DNA of 64,000 nucleotides from Psychrobacter sp. Ps6. Lineage in GTDB: Bacteria > Pseudomonadota > Gammaproteobacteria > Pseudomonadales > Moraxellaceae. The stretch lies in the NCBI RefSeq assembly GCF_022129235.1, contig NZ_JADQAI010000002.1, positions 124,001-188,000 of the forward strand, written 5' to 3'. The position numbers were made by a program, and so were the translations under genes. The stretch's first letter is position 1; each line of letters opens with the position of its first letter. A model generated the notes under the pieces. The model searched no databases and was not told the origin of the DNA. It saw nothing but the letters and a program-made list of their open reading frames with translations. Shown here piece by piece: positions 1 through 8,493 of this stretch.

Positions 1-207
1 GAAGACGTGTTGATGGTTGTTGACGGCGATGACGTCAAAATCGGTCAGCCTGTTGTTGATGGCGCTAGCGTAGAAGTTGAAGTTGTTGAGCATGGTCGCG
101 GCGAAAAAATCCGTATCATCAAGCACAACCGTCGTAAGCATTATCACAAAGAGCAAGGTCACCGCCAATGGTACACCTTGTTAAAAATCAAAGCCATTAA
201 TGCCTAA
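1..207 (+). CDS. rplU: 50S ribosomal protein L21, C-terminal part (5' end outside window)
   Basis: The reading frame is open from the first base and gives the last 68 residues of L21, a large-subunit protein that binds 23S rRNA. The basic stretch [20 protein letters not shown] followed by Y-T-x-L-K-I is typical of the L21 C-terminus. rpmA (L27) follows 91 bases downstream on the same strand, the usual rplU-rpmA pair. The true start lies left of the window. Confidence 0.95.
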   Translation, partial: EDVLMVVDGDDVKIGQPVVDGASVEVEVVEHGRGEKIRIIKHNRRKHYHKEQGHRQWYTLLKIKAINA

Positions 208-298
208 TTACCCGTTTAGCAATGTTTGCTAAATAGCGCACTAAATGCTTAAGAGTTGTCGCATAAGCGATAAGTCACATTAACAAGGAGATTTTCTC

Positions 299-556
299 AT
301 GGCACATAAAAAAGCTGCCGGTTCGAGCCGTAATGGTCGTGATTCAAACCCAAAAATGCTAGGCGTAAAAATCTTTGGTGGCCAAGCTATCACAGCTGGT
401 AACATCATCGTTCGTCAACGTGGCACAGAATTCCACGCAGGCGAAGGCGTTGGCATGGGTCGTGATCATACTTTATTTGCACTAAATGATGGTGTTGTAA
501 AGTTTGAGACCAAAGGTAAATTTAATCGTCGTTATGTGACGGTTGAAAACGCATAA
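299..556 (+). CDS. rpmA: 50S ribosomal protein L27
   Basis: This 85-residue protein begins [16 protein letters not shown], the conserved flexible N-terminal tail of L27 that reaches the peptidyl transferase centre. The length is normal for the family. A strong ribosome binding site (AAGGAG, 285-290) fixes the start. It is co-transcribed with rplU and followed by an intrinsic terminator. The GTPase gene obg, which often follows, is not here; lolA is next. Confidence 0.98.
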   Translation: MAHKKAAGSSRNGRDSNPKMLGVKIFGGQAITAGNIIVRQRGTEFHAGEGVGMGRDHTLFALNDGVVKFETKGKFNRRYVTVENA

Positions 557-604
557 TTATCCATTTAGGTCATTTTATTTTTTGAATAAAATGGTCGGAT
601 ATCT

Positions 605-643
605 AAAAAGCCCTTACTGCCTGATGGTAGTAAGGGCTTTTTG
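605..643 (+). terminator. Intrinsic terminator of rplU-rpmA
   Basis: A 14-bp inverted repeat (AAAAAGCCCTTACT with AGTAAGGGCTTTTT) ends in a run of five T. It lies 50 bases after the rpmA stop. Confidence 0.9.
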
Positions 644-1009
644 CGTCTATAAGACCTTCTTAATTAATATTGGCTTTTATTAAAGGTTTGGTCAGAAATT
701 TTCTATAGCATAAATACTCGTCACACTTGGCTCACTGGTTTTTCATTAGCACGGTGTTAATAATTTATCATGATAAATGCAAACTTTTACCGTGTAACTG
801 CATTGGTTACAAGTGTGTATGGCAGGCGTAGTAATGATTGCAAATCATGACTAGGCGCGTAATAAAAAAACTGGCACACTGTTGCCATTGCTGATCGATA
901 CCTGTTTTATAACAGTGAGATCGGCATCAATAGGAAAAATTTTAATAAGCTATTTTATTTTTAAGCGACTATTTTTAAAGCGATGATGCTTTTTTAGAGA
1001 GGATTACTG
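644..1009. promoter_or_regulatory. Gene-free stretch upstream of lolA with several palindromes
   Basis: No plausible gene is seen here. The stretch holds a perfect 16-bp palindrome ATTTATCATGATAAAT (763-778), a dyad ATGATT-gca-AATCAT (834-848), a dyad GTAAC/GTTAC (794-810) and CTGTT-ttat-AACAG (902-915). They could be operator or RNA structures for lolA; no known regulator is recognised. A GAGAGGA ribosome binding site precedes lolA. Confidence 0.4.
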
Positions 1010-1693
1010 ATGACTTTATCTACAAAAAAATCGACCAAACAAAAAATGATGACGGGTGCTTTAGCTGGTGTTCTGATGACGTCACTCGGCGTAGCAGCAC
1101 CTATGATGGCATTGACTCAGTCTGCTACTGCAGCGCCTGCTGATAATATGACAGCTGCCAAGCGCCTGAACAAATTACTGACCAATACCAAAAGTATGAC
1201 AGCTAATTTTAGCCAGACCACCAAAGGCGCTAGCAGTGGTACGTTTACAGGTTCTATGAGTGTCCAACGTCCCAATAACTTTCGCTGGGAAACCAAGTCA
1301 CCATCAGATCAGCTGATCGTTGCCAATGGCAACTCTATGTGGATCTATGATAAGGATCTAGAGCAAGCGACTAAACAAAATGTGGACAGCCAAGTAGGTA
1401 ATACGCCAGCACTGTTATTATCAGGTGATCCAAGTAAGATTGACCAAAACTTTAAAATCACTCAGCCATATAGCAATAAGAACTACTATGTGTTGTACCC
1501 AAAATCTGATAATGCCAGCTTTAAGAGCCTATCAATGAGCTTTAGTGGCGGTAAACCTGTGATGATGGTGCTAAACGATACGCTTGGACAAACGACCTCT
1601 ATTAAGTTTAGTGGTATCAAAATGAACCCAAGTATTAGTAGCAGTCAGTTTAAATTTACTCCACCAAAAGGTGTTGATGTCATCAATCAATAA
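1010..1693 (+). CDS. lolA: Outer-membrane lipoprotein carrier protein LolA
   Basis: The 227-residue protein is the periplasmic chaperone that accepts lipoproteins from LolCDE and hands them to LolB. It has a long signal peptide ending near ATAAPA, then the LolA fold with family features: an N-terminal helix (LNKLLTNTKSMTANFSQ), the segment MSVQRPNNFRWE and the phrase ANGNSMWIYDKDLEQ. GAGAGGATT just upstream sets the ATG. It stands alone, between the rpmA terminator and a bidirectional terminator shared with scpB. Confidence 0.93.
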   Translation: MTLSTKKSTKQKMMTGALAGVLMTSLGVAAPMMALTQSATAAPADNMTAAKRLNKLLTNTKSMTANFSQTTKGASSGTFTGSMSVQRPNNFRWETKSPSDQLIVANGNSMWIYDKDLEQATKQNVDSQVGNTPALLLSGDPSKIDQNFKITQPYSNKNYYVLYPKSDNASFKSLSMSFSGGKPVMMVLNDTLGQTTSIKFSGIKMNPSISSSQFKFTPPKGVDVINQ

Positions 1694-1788
1694 GGACAAG
1701 CTAATTGATGAAGCAGATCATGATGTTTTGCTATTTATCTAAGGTTGAAAGCAACTAAGATTGACAGCCCTAAGAGTGATAGCCAAAT

Positions 1789-1822
1789 AAAAAGGACAGA
1801 TCTTACGTGATCTGTCCTTTTT
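1789..1822. terminator. Bidirectional terminator between lolA and scpB
   Basis: A 14-bp perfect stem (AAAAAGGACAGATC with its complement) has a 6-base loop and A and T tracts on the two sides, so it can serve both convergent genes. Confidence 0.92.
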
Positions 1823-1856
1823 TATGAGCGTAATGATAGTTTGGTCAGCAGAAAAA

Positions 1857-2468
1857 TTAAGACATAGCCCGTATGGATTCCATATCTGGCATTGGGGGCA
1901 GCTCATCTAAATGACTCAGCCCAAACGCATCTAAGAATTGCGCGGTGGTGTGAAGGAGAGCTGGGCGGCCTAAGGTCTCTTTGTAGCCTTTTTCAATGAT
2001 CCACCCTTTATCAAATAGCTGGCGTAATATATTACTCGATAGCGTCACACCACGTACCTGCTCGATATCACTACGTGTTACGGGCTGTTTATACGCAATA
2101 ACGCTCAAAGTTTCAAGTAAGGCTTGGCTCAAACGCTCTTGACGCTGCGGAAAAATCTGCTGAATTAAGCTGCTATAGGCATCGGAAATTTGTAGTCGGT
2201 AGCCGCTGGCTGTCTCATGTAGATTGAGCACACCAGTCTCTAACCGTCGCTCTAGCACCTCTAAGGCTTGCTTTAACGCTTTGCTAGACAATGACAAATG
2301 CTTCTTTAGTGCCTGTGCTGTCAGCGGCGCTTCTGAAGCGTGTAAGAGCACCTCGATGCGCTTACTCACATTTTCAAGAGAGGTATAATCCTCCTCAATA
2401 GAGGCAGTAGCAGCGGCACGTGTAGACTCTGCTTTATTATGCTGCTTCGGGTCGTCAATATCTACCAT
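1857..2468 (-). CDS. scpB: Segregation and condensation protein B
   Basis: This 203-residue ScpB is the winged-helix dimer that, with ScpA, caps the SMC ATPase in the condensin-like complex. After about 30 polar residues come two winged-helix domains; the second contains the family stretch ETLSVIAYKQPVTRSDIEQV followed by RGV. It lies 70 bases downstream of scpA on the same strand. The start codon has only a weak ribosome binding site, so a start slightly downstream cannot be excluded. Confidence 0.93.
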   Translation of the reverse strand: MVDIDDPKQHNKAESTRAAATASIEEDYTSLENVSKRIEVLLHASEAPLTAQALKKHLSLSSKALKQALEVLERRLETGVLNLHETASGYRLQISDAYSSLIQQIFPQRQERLSQALLETLSVIAYKQPVTRSDIEQVRGVTLSSNILRQLFDKGWIIEKGYKETLGRPALLHTTAQFLDAFGLSHLDELPPMPDMESIRAMS

Positions 2469-2538
2469 CTAAAGTATGCTCTTATTTTAATGTTATGTGT
2501 TCAATAACGGTCAAGCTAGGAAGTTAATTTGATGCCTG

Positions 2539-3378
2539 TTATGCCAACCACTGTAGTGTTAGGTCTTGGGATTGATTGTCTATATCGAATGGATCGGTAT
2601 CATGTTTCATTAACGTGCTTGCATCATTATTGGGTTCTGTATAGACCACACCAACCAATTGCCGCTTGATCAGTTCAAGTACGGCGACAAAGCTTACGAC
2701 CACGCCTATCTTACCTTGTGCTTTGTCTAGTAGCTCATAAAAGGAGCGGGCACCATCAGTGCTTAATTGCCTGCTAATACTAGCGATGCGATCAGAAAGT
2801 GGTACGGCATCGATTTTGATGGTATGCATTTGATAGTCTGGCTGTAGCTGCATTTTGAACAAGCTATCGATCAGCAAAGTAGGCGAGTAGCTAGGCAGCT
2901 CAGCATTCATAGCATCTTGACTGGGCATACTGACCATCGCTAAAAAAACATCGCGCTCTAAACGTACCAGATTGTCTAAGCGCTGACTGGCCACTTTGAT
3001 TTGCGCGTACTCTTCTAGGCGCTCAATCAGCTCGGCTTTTGGATCGCGTTCGTCGGTAAGGGTGTCAGGTGCAGGCAATAGTAATTCGGTTTTGATCGCA
3101 ATGAGCGTCGAAGCCATTAGCAAATAATCGCCTGCCAATTCAAAATGTTCGGTATCTAACTCACTGATATAGGCAAGATACTGCTCAGTGATTGGTAATA
3201 TTGGCATTTGCGTCAAATCAACGTTATTTTTTTTGACCAAATACAATAAGAAATCTAACGGACCTGCAAATTGCTCTAGCCAAATCGCAAACGCTTGCGG
3301 CGGGACATAAAGATCGTCTGGTAGATGCTGTACTGGCGTCTGATAGATGCGCAGCGCAGCCGTGTTGGATGTATCCAT
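2539..3378 (-). CDS. scpA: Segregation and condensation protein A
   Basis: ScpA is the kleisin subunit of the SMC-ScpAB chromosome condensation complex. The N-terminal region has the signature FAGPLDFLLYLVKKNNVDL and ITEQYLAYI, and the C-terminal part ends in the winged-helix kleisin domain. The frame stays open upstream to 3441, but that part overlaps the preceding methyltransferase gene. The ATG at 3378 (MDTSNTAAL), 5 bases after the methyltransferase stop and with CAGGAA upstream, is the better start and gives 279 residues. scpB follows. Confidence 0.93.
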   Translation of the reverse strand: MDTSNTAALRIYQTPVQHLPDDLYVPPQAFAIWLEQFAGPLDFLLYLVKKNNVDLTQMPILPITEQYLAYISELDTEHFELAGDYLLMASTLIAIKTELLLPAPDTLTDERDPKAELIERLEEYAQIKVASQRLDNLVRLERDVFLAMVSMPSQDAMNAELPSYSPTLLIDSLFKMQLQPDYQMHTIKIDAVPLSDRIASISRQLSTDGARSFYELLDKAQGKIGVVVSFVAVLELIKRQLVGVVYTEPNNDASTLMKHDTDPFDIDNQSQDLTLQWLA

Positions 3379-3383
3379 AATAC

Positions 3384-3995
3384 TTAATGTTCCTGGCGCA
3401 CTGCCATAAATAATCCAGCACCAACATCTAACGTATGACAAATATAACGAGAATCATTGGTGAATTCTGCTAAGAACGCACAAACCTCATCACGATGAGA
3501 GATGACATTATCGACAATAAGCACACTACCTATGTCCAATGCTTTATGTAGACCTTCGATATAATCGAGATAGAATTGCCGCTCTGCATCCAAAAATATT
3601 AGGTCAAAGACATCTTCATTGCTATTTAAGAAAATAAAGGCATCTTGCACGATCAATCTAACAGAGTCAGATAGCCCCGTATTTTGCAGATGTTGGCGAG
3701 CGGCTTCACTGCGACTTTTGTCGATGTCTAGTGATATAAAGTCATATTTAGCTTGATGACGTAGACCATAAGCCAGCCATAGGGTCGAAAAACCCGTTGA
3801 AGTACCAATCTCTAGTACCTTTTTGGGCTGTCTGATCGTGGCAATATTGGCCAAAAATTCAGCAGACTCTGGCTCTACATGGCGGTGACGATTGAGTCTG
3901 TCTACTTGCTTAGAATCATACGTACTGTCAGTCTTATATAAAAACTGGCAGTACGATAAAAAATGAGTACGTTCAAAAGATTTATGTACCGACAT
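3384..3995 (-). CDS. Class I SAM-dependent O-methyltransferase family protein
   Basis: This 203-residue protein has the Rossmann fold of the catechol/caffeoyl-CoA O-methyltransferase family. Motif I is VLEIGTSTGFSTLWLA, the acidic ribose-binding strand is FISLDID, and DLIFLDAERQFYLDYIEGLH matches the metal/substrate region, with the later strand VLIVDN. The substrate is unknown. It sits between trpS (27 bases upstream) and scpA (5 bases downstream), so it is co-transcribed with a tRNA synthetase and a chromosome-segregation pair. That context gives no clue to its job. Confidence 0.85.
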   Translation of the reverse strand: MSVHKSFERTHFLSYCQFLYKTDSTYDSKQVDRLNRHRHVEPESAEFLANIATIRQPKKVLEIGTSTGFSTLWLAYGLRHQAKYDFISLDIDKSRSEAARQHLQNTGLSDSVRLIVQDAFIFLNSNEDVFDLIFLDAERQFYLDYIEGLHKALDIGSVLIVDNVISHRDEVCAFLAEFTNDSRYICHTLDVGAGLFMAVRQEH

Positions 3996-4022
3996 AAATT
4001 ATGTCCACCGATAACTTATGTA

Positions 4023-5108
4023 TTACTTGAGTTTGGCAAGTGGGCGGATACCAATAGCGCGGCGCGTCTTGTCTAATTGCTTACGACTATGACGACGCGC
4101 TTTTTCTGCCCCCATTTGTAAGATTTCTTCTAGCTCTTTTGGATTGGCCATGAGCGCTTCGTAACGCGCGCGGAACGGGGCAATCTCATCATTGATTTTA
4201 TCAAATAGTGTTTGCTTAGCATCACCCCAGCCAATACCTGCTGCGTATTGCGCACGCATATCAGCGATTTCTTCAGGCGTGGCGAATGCTTTATATATCT
4301 CAAACAGAGCAGAGTCATCAGGATCTTTTGGCTCATCAGGCAGCTGTGAGTTGGTGACGATTTTCATGATGGCTTTGTGCATTTGTTTTTCAGAGCTAAC
4401 TTGCGGATTCGGCTCGCCAAACAATGGAATGGTGTTGCTATAACTTTTACTCATTTTGCGGCCGTCTAAGCCAGTAAGTAGTGGTATATCATTGTCTACC
4501 ACTGCTGACGGTAGGGTAAAGAGCGTTTTATAACGATGGTTAAACGTACCAGCCATGTCACGTGCCATTTCAATGTGCTGGATTTGGTCGCGGCCAACAG
4601 GCACATGCGTGGCATTAAACATCAAAATATCAGCGGCCATCAATACAGGGTAGCCAAACAAACCCATGTTAATCCCTTGATCAGCATCAACGTCTTCTTT
4701 TTCCATATTGGCATCGACCGCTGCTTTGTAAGCATGAGCGCGGTTCATGAGGCCTTTGGCACATGAGGAGCTCAAAATCCATGACAATTCTAGAATCTCA
4801 GGCACATCTGACTGACGATAAAAGGTCACGCGCTCAGGATCGAGACCACAAGCGAGCCATGTCGCGGCAATGGCTTTGGTTGACTCGTGGATGATCGCAG
4901 GATCATGGCAACCAATAATGCTGTGATAGTCTGCTAAGAAGAAAAACGCATCATCATTGCTGTTTTGAATAGATTGAATGGCAGGACGAATCGCACCAAC
5001 ATAGTTGCCAAGGTGCGGAATGCCAGTCGGTTTGATACCAGTGAGAATGCGCTTGGCTTCGGTTGAGTTATCAGAGGTTTGGCTGTCAGAAGTACGGTTG
5101 TTACTCAT
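4023..5108 (-). CDS. trpS: Tryptophan--tRNA ligase
   Basis: TrpRS charges tRNA-Trp. The class I signatures are present: the HIGH equivalent in [16 protein letters not shown] near residue 25 and KMSKS in [13 protein letters not shown]. The protein is 361 residues, normal to slightly long. It starts a compact minus-strand run with the O-methyltransferase, scpA and scpB. Confidence 0.97.
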   Translation of the reverse strand: MSNNRTSDSQTSDNSTEAKRILTGIKPTGIPHLGNYVGAIRPAIQSIQNSNDDAFFFLADYHSIIGCHDPAIIHESTKAIAATWLACGLDPERVTFYRQSDVPEILELSWILSSSCAKGLMNRAHAYKAAVDANMEKEDVDADQGINMGLFGYPVLMAADILMFNATHVPVGRDQIQHIEMARDMAGTFNHRYKTLFTLPSAVVDNDIPLLTGLDGRKMSKSYSNTIPLFGEPNPQVSSEKQMHKAIMKIVTNSQLPDEPKDPDDSALFEIYKAFATPEEIADMRAQYAAGIGWGDAKQTLFDKINDEIAPFRARYEALMANPKELEEILQMGAEKARRHSRKQLDKTRRAIGIRPLAKLK

Positions 5109-5224
5109 GAGAAATCCGTTATTTTGTTTATCAAATTATTATAAATGTACGATCAAAGGGTCAAAATACTAATCGCAAAGTATAGCAAATTTTTCAAGCC
5201 GTTTTCTTAGCAATCATTGTCTGC

Positions 5225-6313
5225 TTATTTGTAAATATCAGTACGACCATTCGGCCCATGCTTAAAGCGACGATGGAACCACATCCACTGAGTCGGATCA
5301 ATACGTATCAGCCCTTCTAAGACTTCATTGACCCGAGTGGCATCAGCGACTTCATCACGACTTGGATAGTTCTCAAGCTCTGGGGTGATGGTCAGGTGAT
5401 AATGTGGGCGTTTACCACGTGGTAGATTGTCTGGTGTCTGCCGATAAGTATGTAGCGCCATCACAGCGGGCGGATGCGTTTTGCTGCCTAATTTTGCCAT
5501 ACGGCGTGATGCGGTAATCGTTGCTGCCGGCACCCCAAAAAATGGCGCCATGACCCCTTGCTTGAGACCGTAGTCCTGATCGGGAGAATACCAAATCACA
5601 TGACCTGCTTTGATAGACGTGACTAAGCTACGCATATCGCGGCTAGATATTTGCTTGCCGAATATATTGGTACGACCATTATAGATAAACCAGTCCAATA
5701 AAGGATTGTTTTGTGTACGATACATACAATCGACAGGGAAGAATTGAGAACACAGTAAGCCGCCCAAATCCAGCATCGTATAATGCGCACCCAGCAAAAT
5801 AACCGGACGCTGCTCGTTTTGCGCATTAACAAGATGCTGTAATCCCGAAATAGATACTGTTCTGGTAAATATATTTGGACGGAACCAAGCACATAGGGTT
5901 TCAAACACGCCAATGCCTTGATTGACAAAGACTTGCTTGGCCATCAACTCACGTTCAGCTGCTGGCTTTTCTGGAAACGCCAGCTTTAGATTAATCAGAG
6001 TGTCACGCCTACGTGAGCCTGCAGCTTTATAAATCAATATGCCGAGCTTACGACCTAGCCAAAACTGCCAACGTAGCGGCAGATATATCATGGGTAATAT
6101 CATCAAGAACAATAACCAAATACCCCAATACTTCGGCAATAAAAACTGCCATTGAAAGGGCTTGTTTTTTGCTTGCGCAGTACGCTTGTGATTTTGCATA
6201 ATCGTTGGGGTGCCCGCAGGTATGGCAGGTGATTTAGTAGACTGCTTGGTACTAGGCGGTACGCTACTATGGTTAGATTGTTTACTGGGATCGTATTGTT
6301 CTGGCGCTTTCAT
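5225..6313 (-). CDS. lpxL: LpxL/LpxM-family lipid A late acyltransferase
   Basis: This inner-membrane acyltransferase adds a secondary acyl chain to lipid A. It has about 65 polar N-terminal residues, one membrane segment (YWGIWLLFLMILPMIYLPL), the catalytic H-x4-D motif in LLGAHYTMLDLGG, and the family phrases YRTQNNPLLDWFIYNGR and WYSPDQDYG. The ATG at 6313 has a good ribosome binding site (AGAAGGA), preferred over an in-frame GTG at 6331. Whether it is LpxL, LpxM or LpxP type cannot be settled from sequence alone. The N-terminal extension is longer than in E. coli LpxL. Confidence 0.88.
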   Translation of the reverse strand: MKAPEQYDPSKQSNHSSVPPSTKQSTKSPAIPAGTPTIMQNHKRTAQAKNKPFQWQFLLPKYWGIWLLFLMILPMIYLPLRWQFWLGRKLGILIYKAAGSRRRDTLINLKLAFPEKPAAERELMAKQVFVNQGIGVFETLCAWFRPNIFTRTVSISGLQHLVNAQNEQRPVILLGAHYTMLDLGGLLCSQFFPVDCMYRTQNNPLLDWFIYNGRTNIFGKQISSRDMRSLVTSIKAGHVIWYSPDQDYGLKQGVMAPFFGVPAATITASRRMAKLGSKTHPPAVMALHTYRQTPDNLPRGKRPHYHLTITPELENYPSRDEVADATRVNEVLEGLIRIDPTQWMWFHRRFKHGPNGRTDIYK

Positions 6314-6509
6314 AATATCCTTCTGCCGCACCGTATATCACATTGCAGCTAATGATGAAAAGTTATTGATATGATGGGGTAGGCTCAAACGCTTTGCAAG
6401 TGAGAATGTTTATAAGGTTTTTACTTTGCAGTGTTAATATAAAGTACGTATATCGATAGCTATTGCAATGAGAGGTAGTCACACAACCTATAGGCCAATC
6501 AGCAGGCAT

Positions 6510-6547
6510 AAAAAAACCTTACAAGCTGTGACCAGCTTATAAGGTTT
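6510..6547 (-). terminator. Intrinsic terminator of rplM-rpsI
   Basis: An interrupted inverted repeat (AAACCTTA-x-AAGCTG with CAGCTT-A-TAAGGTTT) ends in a T run on the minus strand, about 85 bases past the rpsI stop. Confidence 0.85.
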
Positions 6548-6631
6548 TGCAAAACGCTTCTCTTACTTGAGTTTGCTACCATCGCTCCGAGAAAAAGACA
6601 ACAGTAGCAAAAAGATAAGAAAGTGCTTTGA

Positions 6632-7018
6632 TTAACGTTTTGAGAACTGTGGACGTTTACGTGCTTTACGTAGACCCAGTTTCTTACGTTCAACTTGACG
6701 TGAATCACGAGTAACAAAACCAGCTGCTTTTAGGGCAGGCTTCAAAGTTTCGTCAGCTTCGATCAATGCACGTGTGATGCCGTGGCGGATTGCGCCAGCT
6801 TGACCACTGATACCACCGCCTGCAACAGTGACATATAAGTCATACTGGTTAGCAGAGTCTAGTAGTTCTAATGGTTGACGAACAACCATGCGTGAAGTTT
6901 CACGGCTGAAGTATTCGTCTAGTGGCTTACCGTTAACAACGATACTACCAGTACCTTTTGATAAAAAGACACGAGCAGTAGACGTCTTGCGGCGACCAGT
7001 TCCGTAATTGCGTTCCAT
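6632..7018 (-). CDS. rpsI: 30S ribosomal protein S9
   Basis: The 128-residue S9 binds 16S rRNA in the head of the small subunit; its C-terminal tail contacts P-site tRNA. It starts with [14 protein letters not shown], contains [15 protein letters not shown], and ends in the conserved [12 protein letters not shown]. The gene follows rplM by 10 bases with AAGGAT as ribosome binding site, the standard L13-S9 operon. Confidence 0.98.
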   Translation of the reverse strand: MERNYGTGRRKTSTARVFLSKGTGSIVVNGKPLDEYFSRETSRMVVRQPLELLDSANQYDLYVTVAGGGISGQAGAIRHGITRALIEADETLKPALKAAGFVTRDSRQVERKKLGLRKARKRPQFSKR

Positions 7019-7028
7019 AAGTATATCC

Positions 7029-7457
7029 TTAGATGTCTAGTTCTTTAGGTTGCTGTGCAGTATGTGGATGTTCAGTACCCGCATATAGTTTCAGCTTCTT
7101 GATCATCGCATAGCCAAGAGGGCCCTTTGGAAGCATACCCTTAACTGCTTTGTGTAGAACATCTTCAGGCTTATGTGCAATCAGCTTTGTGAAGTTGGTT
7201 TCTTTAATACCACCTGGGTAGCCGCTGTGACGATAGTACTTTTTGTCTTGTGCTTTCTTACCCGTTACCGCGATTTTTTCTGCGTTGATGACAACAATGA
7301 AGTCACCAGTATCTACGTGCGGAGTATAAGAAGGCTTGTGCTTGCCACGTAAGCGACTAGCGATTTGAGTGGCTAAGCGACCAAGGGTTTTGCCGTCAGC
7401 ATCTACGACATACCAGTCATGGGTCACTTCAGCTGGTTTTGCACTAAGTGTTTTCAT
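7029..7457 (-). CDS. rplM: 50S ribosomal protein L13
   Basis: The 142-residue L13 is an early-assembling large-subunit protein. Family features are [35 protein letters not shown] and the GMLPKGPLG motif. It is first in the rplM-rpsI operon and is preceded by a near-consensus sigma-70 promoter at 7528-7556 and a roughly 65-base leader. Confidence 0.98.
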   Translation of the reverse strand: MKTLSAKPAEVTHDWYVVDADGKTLGRLATQIASRLRGKHKPSYTPHVDTGDFIVVINAEKIAVTGKKAQDKKYYRHSGYPGGIKETNFTKLIAHKPEDVLHKAVKGMLPKGPLGYAMIKKLKLYAGTEHPHTAQQPKELDI

Positions 7458-7527
7458 GATAAAACCTTAAAATTAGAATTCGTTGAGAGTTTAGCTGGGA
7501 ACGGGGCTCTCAAAAAACAGACTGCAC

Positions 7528-7556
7528 ATTATAAGCAGTAGCGCCTACGCTTGCAA
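7528..7556 (-). promoter_or_regulatory. Sigma-70 promoter for rplM-rpsI
   Basis: On the minus strand TTGCAA (7556-7551) and a perfect TATAAT (7533-7528) are separated by 17 bases, correctly placed ahead of rplM. Confidence 0.8.
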
Positions 7557-7710
7557 GCTGCATTGGGGTTTATTTTCGCCTTTATACATTAAACTGCAGC
7601 GTTTGGCCAGTTTTTAAGCGGTTTTAAACATTTTTACAGGTATTGAATGGTTTTACTAAATATTGCTTATTACACAATAGCTAACGATGCTTTTAGATAT
7701 TGCTGTGCAA

Positions 7711-8397
7711 TTATGACGGTGACAGCTGATAAAGTCCAGCGACAACTTGTCCAACTTTGGTTTGTTTCAAGCATTCAAAGCGGATTGTCTGCTGAGTTGT
7801 CTCTAGTTGGGCGTTCTGATTTTCATTAAGCCTTTTTTCTAGTTGCTCAAGCTGAGGTGTTAGATCTTTATCCGCTTCTAAATAAATCAGCGTTGATTGA
7901 TCAATCAATGCGTTGGTAATCAGCGTACTCAAAATAGGCTGCCATAAATCCTGAGCATAAGGGGGATCGATGAAGACAATGTCAAAAGGGCGCTCGATCA
8001 GTTGATTTTGACTCAGTACTTGCTCAGCAGTACCAGTGATGACTTGATAAGTAGCTGCATCGAGGCGTAGCTGCTCGGCACTCTGACGCAGCATATTACT
8101 CTGTACAGTATTCATTTCAATAAAAGTAGTATGCGCCGCACCTCGGGACAACGCCTCAAACCCTAATACGCCGCTGCCCGCACAGCTATCGAGCACGCGT
8201 GCACCATGAATATCAGCCAGTAGCCAGTTAAATAGCGTCTCTCGCAGGCGGTCGGGCGTTGGACGTAAGCCATCTGCATCGATGAATCTGACAATACGGC
8301 GCTTGAACTGCCCACCAATGATACGCACATCACCGGCTGCGGCACTTTTTGCTTTAGGGTTCTTTTTTGCTGCGCGCCCGCTCGTGGGTTTTTTCAT
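7711..8397 (-). CDS. rsmD: 16S rRNA (guanine966-N2)-methyltransferase RsmD
   Basis: RsmD methylates G966 of 16S rRNA. The 228-residue protein has the family N-terminus VRIIGGQFKRR and LRPTPDRLRETLFNWL, the SAM motif VLDSCAGSGVLGFEALSRGA, and the catalytic N/D-P-P-Y-type motif FIDPPYA near residue 143. About 20 extra Lys/Ala/Ser residues precede the domain. It follows mrdA by 96 bases. Confidence 0.95.
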   Translation of the reverse strand: MKKPTSGRAAKKNPKAKSAAAGDVRIIGGQFKRRIVRFIDADGLRPTPDRLRETLFNWLLADIHGARVLDSCAGSGVLGFEALSRGAAHTTFIEMNTVQSNMLRQSAEQLRLDAATYQVITGTAEQVLSQNQLIERPFDIVFIDPPYAQDLWQPILSTLITNALIDQSTLIYLEADKDLTPQLEQLEKRLNENQNAQLETTQQTIRFECLKQTKVGQVVAGLYQLSPS

Positions 8398-8493
8398 GCT
8401 AGAGTCTCTGTTATTATCTCTTTGCTGAGGCGTCTCTACTTATTAGACATGACGTTAATGATTAGAAATGTCTATTAAAATATTAAAATGTCG

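Noticed and set aside
3224..3441. N-terminal extension of ScpA or a separate small gene
   Set aside because: It overlaps the C-terminus of the methyltransferase gene in another frame; the ATG at 3378 has the right spacing.
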